DNA of 64,000 nucleotides from contig JAGTXZ010000019.1 of NCBI GenBank assembly GCA_018398575.1, positions 1,984,001 through 2,048,000 on the forward strand, given 5' to 3'. Within the stretch, counting starts at the first letter, position 1. The number at the start of each line of letters is the position of its first letter. The position numbers and the translations under genes are program-made. This document shows positions 60,064 through 64,000 of this stretch, in pieces. The notes under the pieces are model-generated. The model was not told the origin of the DNA and searched no databases. It worked only from the letters and a program-made list of their open reading frames with translations. The stretch comes from Ampelomyces quisqualis. Taxonomy: Eukaryota > Ascomycota > Dothideomycetes > Pleosporales > Phaeosphaeriaceae.

Positions 60064-60732
60064 TTACGCGTGCCAAATCCTCGTAACTGCCTCGGTGATG
60101 CCTACATCGTTGGTCTCGAACGAATACAGTGCGAGGCCGAGCGCAACGGTGCTGATGCGGAGTGCCCACATGGCGGCTTTGCGGACGGCGGGAACACGCT
60201 TGGCGGGGAAGTAGTCGACGATACATGACCTGTTGTCACTTAGCGTAGGATCACGGGGGAGTCGTGTGGGTGGACGTACTCGAAGCCAATGTGTGAGTGG
60301 ACCACGAGCAAAGCACAGAAGAGCGAGTCCATGACTGGGTTCAGCGACCCGGCAGCAAAGGGCGCGAGGGTCAGCGGGACGATACCGGCGGAGATGATCC
60401 TGTGTTTCAATCAGCCATGCCCGCGTGTCTGATAGTCCCGGGGTGCAGACTACACACCTCTCGAAACTCCAGTGGTAGCTTCCATGGGCGTAGTCAGGAT
60501 CGGGTACGGGCACGGGGTCGTTTGTGGTTCCGACAATCTTCTGGGGCAGGGGGGGCAGGATCTGGTTCCGCTGGGTTGCGTGGAAGGCGGCGATGCGTGT
60601 GGACCTGGGGATGGCGGAGCGCTGGAAGGCTGGTCGCAGCTGCTGGGCGAGCGGGCGGCTGATGGTGGAGCGCGTGACGGCCGACAGCGGGACAGCCTGC
60701 CTGAAGAGGCTCGGACGGAGGGTTGAGGCCAT
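60064..60732 (-). CDS. sdh4: Succinate dehydrogenase membrane anchor subunit (CybS, Sdh4/SdhD)
   Basis: Small inner-membrane subunit of respiratory complex II that helps bind heme b and ubiquinone; a site of resistance to SDHI fungicides. Exons 60732-60458, 60399-60280 and 60229-60064 give 186 residues. The N-terminus MASTLRPSLFRQAVPLSAVT, rich in Arg/Ser, is an import presequence. The conserved start of the mature part is GSYHWSFERIISAGIVPLTL. Helix 1 continues as APFAAG, helix 2 contains PVMDSLFCALLVVHSHIGFE with the heme-linked His region, then SCIVDYFPAKRVP with the Asp-Tyr pair that contacts ubiquinone, and helix 3 (WALRISTVALGLALYSFETN). It ends GITEAVTRIWHA. All three helices are present. 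Its start is 308 bases from the divergent MPP-beta start. Confidence 0.95.
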   Translation of the reverse strand: MASTLRPSLFRQAVPLSAVTRSTISRPLAQQLRPAFQRSAIPRSTRIAAFHATQRNQILPPLPQKIVGTTNDPVPVPDPDYAHGSYHWSFERCVVCTPGLSDTRAWLIETQDHLRRYRPADPRALCCRVAEPSHGLALLCFARGPLTHWLRVRPPTRLPRDPTLSDNRSCIVDYFPAKRVPAVRKAAMWALRISTVALGLALYSFETNDVGITEAVTRIWHA

Positions 60733-61040
60733 TGCGCGGCGGTCAGGGTGCAGGCGGCGGCGGCGGCAGAGAGGAGCGGTGGTGTCGAGACGAGACGCTG
60801 GCTGCTGCGGGCGGATGCTCAGAGCCATGGCCCATGGGTGTCGTCGACAATGCCTCGGGTCTCCAGTGCTGACGTTCCTAGGGCTCTCATTGGCCAGCCA
60901 GCGGCCGGGGCCGGGAAGTCCCGTGACAGCAGATTTCAACCTCATCGACGGCAGCGTAGGCGTGCTGCAGCGCGACGTGTTCCATCGCACCCCCATCCCC
61001 GCCCCATCCCCCATCCTCTCCGGCACCGCGAGCAGACGCA
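60733..61040. promoter_or_regulatory. Bidirectional promoter sdh4 / MPP-beta (308 bases)
   Basis: Two nuclear genes for mitochondrial proteins start outward from this short segment. It is GC-rich, includes CGGCGG runs near 60750-60770 and no obvious TATA box. Shared regulation of the two genes is an inference from position only. Confidence 0.6.
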
Positions 61041-62712
61041 ATGGCTTCCCGGCGGCTCGCACTCAACCTGCAGCAGGGCATCCGCTCCCGCGCCGCCATC
61101 AACGCCGTCAAGGCCCAGCGCCAGTCGCCCTTGACGCGCGGACTGGCGACCCCCGTCGCCTACGGGACCAAGACCGAGTCGACCACCCTCAAGAATGGCC
61201 TCACGGTATGCTCGACGCCGCAGAAGCCCGCATGGCAGCAATTGACCCCACCACGCAGATCGCTACCGAGCACTCGCCGTGGGCCCAGACGTCGACCGTT
61301 GGCGTGTGGATCGATGCTGGCAGCCGCGCAGAGACGGACAAGACCAACGGCACCGCGCACTTCCTCGAACACCTTGCCTTCAAGGTACGCACCTGGCCAT
61401 GGCAGTGCACGGCCGCGCGGTAAGGCTAATGTCGCGGACAGGGAACACAGAAGCGCACACAGCAGCAATTGGAGCTCGAGATTGAGAACATGGGCGGACA
61501 CCTGAACGCCTACACATCTGTATGTGCCGCCGTTGGACAATGCATGAATGTGCGACTGGTATTGATGGACATGACAGCGCGAAAACACCGTCTACTACGC
61601 CAAGGCCTTCAACAACGACGTCCCCGCCGCCGTCGACATCCTCTCCGATATCCTCCAGAACTCGAAGCTCGAGCCCCAGGCTATCGAGCGCGAGCGCGAT
61701 GTCATTCTCCGCGAGCAGGAGGAGGTTGACAAGCAGCTCGAGGAGGTTGTGTTCGACCACCTGCACGCCACCGCTTTCCAGGGACAGCCGCTCGGACGCA
61801 CCATCCTCGGACCCAAGGAGAACATCCAGACCATCCAGCGCGCCGATCTGGAGAACTACATCAAGACCAATTACACCGCTGACCGCATGGTTCTCGTCGG
61901 TGCTGGGGGCGTCCCCCACGAACAATTGGTTGACCTCGCCGAGAAGCACTTCGCCAATCTGCCATCCCAACCACAGGACTACTCTGCCCAGAGCATCGTT
62001 GCTAAGCAGAAGGAGGTCCCGGATTTCGTCGGTTCCGAAGTCCGACTACGAGACGACACCATGGGCACCGCCAACATCGCCATTGCCGTCGAAGGTGTTG
62101 GCTGGAGCGATCCCGACTACTTCACCGCATTGGTCACACAAGCCATCATCGGTAACTGGGACCGCGCTATGGGCCAATCCGCATACCTCGGCAGCAAGCT
62201 CAGTAACTTTATCTCACAAAACAATCTGGCCAACAGCTTCATGAGCTTTTCCACCAGCTACTCCGACACTGGGTGCGTCCAATTTCTGCAGCAAGGAAAG
62301 GAAGATTGCTAACGAATCTAGTCTCTGGGGAATCTACCTCACCACCTCCAACGTGACACGAATTGACGACCTTGTCCACTTCACCCTGCGCGAATGGACC
62401 CGCCTCGCCATGAACGTCACGTCGGCTGAAGTCGAGCGCGCCAAGGCCCAATTGAAGGCCTCTCTCCTGCTCGCCCTCGACAGCACCACCGCTGTTGCCG
62501 AGGACATTGGCCGCCAAATCGTCACGACTGGCCGCAGATTATCACCCGAGGAGGTCGAGCGCGTTGTTGGTCAGATTAGCGAAAAGGATGTCATGAACTT
62601 TGCAAAGACCAGGATTTGGGACAGGGACATTGCTGTCTCGGCCGTTGGACAGATCGAGGGTCTCTTGGATTACAACAGGATCAGAGGCGACATGACTCGA
62701 ATGCTGTCATAA
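61041..62712 (+). CDS. mas1: Mitochondrial processing peptidase, beta subunit
   Basis: Catalytic subunit of the matrix M16 metalloprotease that removes import presequences; in some fungi (Neurospora PEP) it is also the core I protein of complex III. Exons 61041-61205, 61259-61384, 61442-61519, 61578-62272 and 62322-62712 give 484 residues with phases 0/0/0/2. The presequence MASRRLALNLQQGIRSRAAI is Arg-rich; cleavage is likely near TRGLA. Exon 2 encodes IATEHSPWAQTSTVGVWIDA and the inverted zinc motif HFLEH (H89, E92, H93) in NGTAHFLEHLAFKGTQKR. The distal zinc-ligand region is RERDVILREQEEVDKQLEEV. Then come HLHATAFQGQPLGRTILGP, the C-terminal lobe (VGWSDPDYFTALVTQAIIGN, GLWGIYLTTSNVTRIDDLVH) and VTTGRRLSPEEVERVVGQIS. 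With an intact HxxEH this is the beta subunit, not alpha or core II. Confidence 0.96.
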
Positions 62713-64000
62713 GCTTTGCATGTTAAGTCGTTGAAGAAGAGAGAGAGAGAAGGAAGTTGAGATTAGAGCTGTGAGCGTTGCAGCAAACACTGTATTTTGT
62801 GTACACTTAGGCTGAATCTTATAGAGCAAGATTTCACATTCCATGCGCCTTGAGTTTGTTGTGAACATGGATACGACGAACCGGCCATGTCATAAACATG
62901 ATTGCCCCTCTTTCAAACAACCCTTCGCTGTGATCTTGACGAATCGAATGCCATGGGATGATGTCGGCGCTCACACCCATTCGCCTCGAGCAACAGTCCA
63001 GAACACATGGCAGTCTACGGAGCCCACTGCCGTGCCCATGCCCATGCCCCCTCTAACAATCCAGCCCCCCCTTCCCCCCGCTCTCTCCCCAACACCAGCT
63101 AAGCGACCGTACCATTCTCCGTCTCCCCTCGCCGCCGCCTCTTACGGATGGATATACCCAGCACGAACGACACGAGCCGGAGACAGCGCAACGCAGAGCG
63201 GTAGTAGCGCGCTACCCTTTTTTTTTTCTTTTTTTTTTCTTTTTCTTCGCCTTCGCCTTCGCCTTCGCCTTCGCCTTCGCCCCGGTCACTGCGGCCATTC
63301 TGCGTGACGAGTGAGTCGTGACTAGCTATATCCCGAACGCCGCGGCCTGGGGAGTGCCTTTTATCCTGCAGTCCAAGCTCGTTGGCGGGGTGTTCAAGTG
63401 CTTGTTAGGGCGGGGGGGGGGAGTCGTGTCGACGGACACGGTCGACGGATACGGGCACGCAAGGTTGTGTTGTGGATGGTTGAATGGCGTGTCGTGCGCG
63501 TTGTCGTTGGACGGGATGAAGTAGTCTGTCTTTGCCCAACGGAAGATGTGATGCGGCGTCGGGTTGTCGCGCTGTGGTGTGCTTGGTAATTCTTAAACAT
63601 GGATTATTCAGGCTGTCGCTGAGGAGGAAAATCTAGCGGGGGAGGTATGGGGTGGGGAGACGGGGTGGGTCATTATTAGGCCTGATGTGTGTGTGCCGGG
63701 AACGGGGCAGGAATGGGATGGGTGTACCGGTAGATGGGATGCAGGTTTCGAGCAATCAATCTATAGGAACTTGTTGGGTGCGATTTCAGACTTGTGGCGG
63801 TATGAAGAGACACGGGATCCGCGGTGGGTCACCATGGGAGCGGATAGTTAGGAAGATCGTATAATGCATGTTATTGTTTATGACTTTTACTTAGTGGTTG
63901 TGGTCATACTTGGTTTGAGTTGCATAAACAGGATCTTTTGAGCATTCTGTTCGAGCCGTACATAGCTACCCGGCGCCGGAGTGTGCGCCCGACACCTAGC
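62713..64000. other. Intergenic region to the right edge
   Basis: The first 100-200 bases are the MPP-beta 3' region. After that I see only low-complexity sequence (poly-T, a CTTCGC hexamer repeat, G runs) and short frames without motifs. A gene beginning beyond 64000 cannot be excluded. Confidence 0.45.
63218..63280 (+). repeat. Poly-T tract followed by six CTTCGC hexamers
   Basis: A T-rich tract (63218-63244) runs directly into six perfect CTTCGC copies (63245-63280). It is a hexanucleotide microsatellite in non-coding DNA and likely to vary in copy number. Confidence 0.9.

Overview
The window is nuclear DNA of a filamentous ascomycete (Pezizomycotina, most likely a Dothideomycete). Signs are intron-rich genes with short introns (about 40-75 bases, GT-AG, with CTAAC/CTGAC-like branch sites), a class III osmosensing histidine kinase, an Ies4-type INO80 subunit, a RanBPM-type Gid1/Vid30, a CE1 esterase, a relic AA9 gene and several proteins known only from ascomycetes. 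Exon limits below were set by hand from splice signals, phase and protein continuity; nothing was aligned to RNA or searched against a database.

Layout. 1-956: 5' part of an MFS anion:cation symporter (minus). 2.9-5.0 kb: conserved unknown gene with an in-frame TAG near its start. 5.8-6.6 kb: conserved unknown with a GC-AG intron. 6.9-9.1 kb: serine-rich unknown. 9.6-10.35 kb: small secreted protein. 12.3-13.1 kb: proline/serine-rich unknown. 13.6-15.5 kb: mitochondrial PP2C (Ptc5 type). 16.4-17.1 kb: ies4. 17.6-19.8 kb: vid30/gid1. 21.9-23.6 kb: zinc-cluster protein, followed by 2.9 kb without a gene. 26.5-28.0 kb: cyclophilin-RRM protein (cyp6). 28.6-32.4 kb: rpb2. 32.7-35.1 kb: CitMHS/ArsB-NhaD transporter. 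35.7-37.4 kb: multispanning membrane protein. 37.4-38.4 kb: secreted CE1 esterase. 39.1-40.1 kb: decayed AA9 polysaccharide monooxygenase. 41.0-44.4 kb: uls1-like SNF2/RING ATPase. 45.8-46.8 kb: 14-3-3. 48.1-48.7 kb: mitochondrial ATPase inhibitor. 49.3-51.6 kb: nucleoporin nsp1. 52.1-53.8 kb: Laa2/DUF5102-like protein. 55.1-59.3 kb: nik1/os-1 histidine kinase. 60.1-60.7 kb: sdh4. 61.0-62.7 kb: beta subunit of mitochondrial processing peptidase.

Most genes are single-copy housekeeping genes with no operon logic. Divergent pairs share short promoters: nsp1/Laa2-like (533 bases), transporter/membrane protein (516) and sdh4/MPP-beta (308, both mitochondrial). Two neighbouring plant-cell-wall loci lie at 37.4-40.1 kb: an intact CE1 esterase and a dead AA9 gene.

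I found no mobile element with coding capacity, CRISPR array, rRNA, clear tRNA or new multi-gene system. The most unusual finding is the AA9 relic: its splice sites and domain order are still readable although it has six in-frame stops and several frame breaks. Next are the premature TAG in the 2.9-5.0 kb gene, a near-perfect 20-base inverted repeat in the gene-poor 24.5 kb region, and a probable 27-base last exon in nik1.
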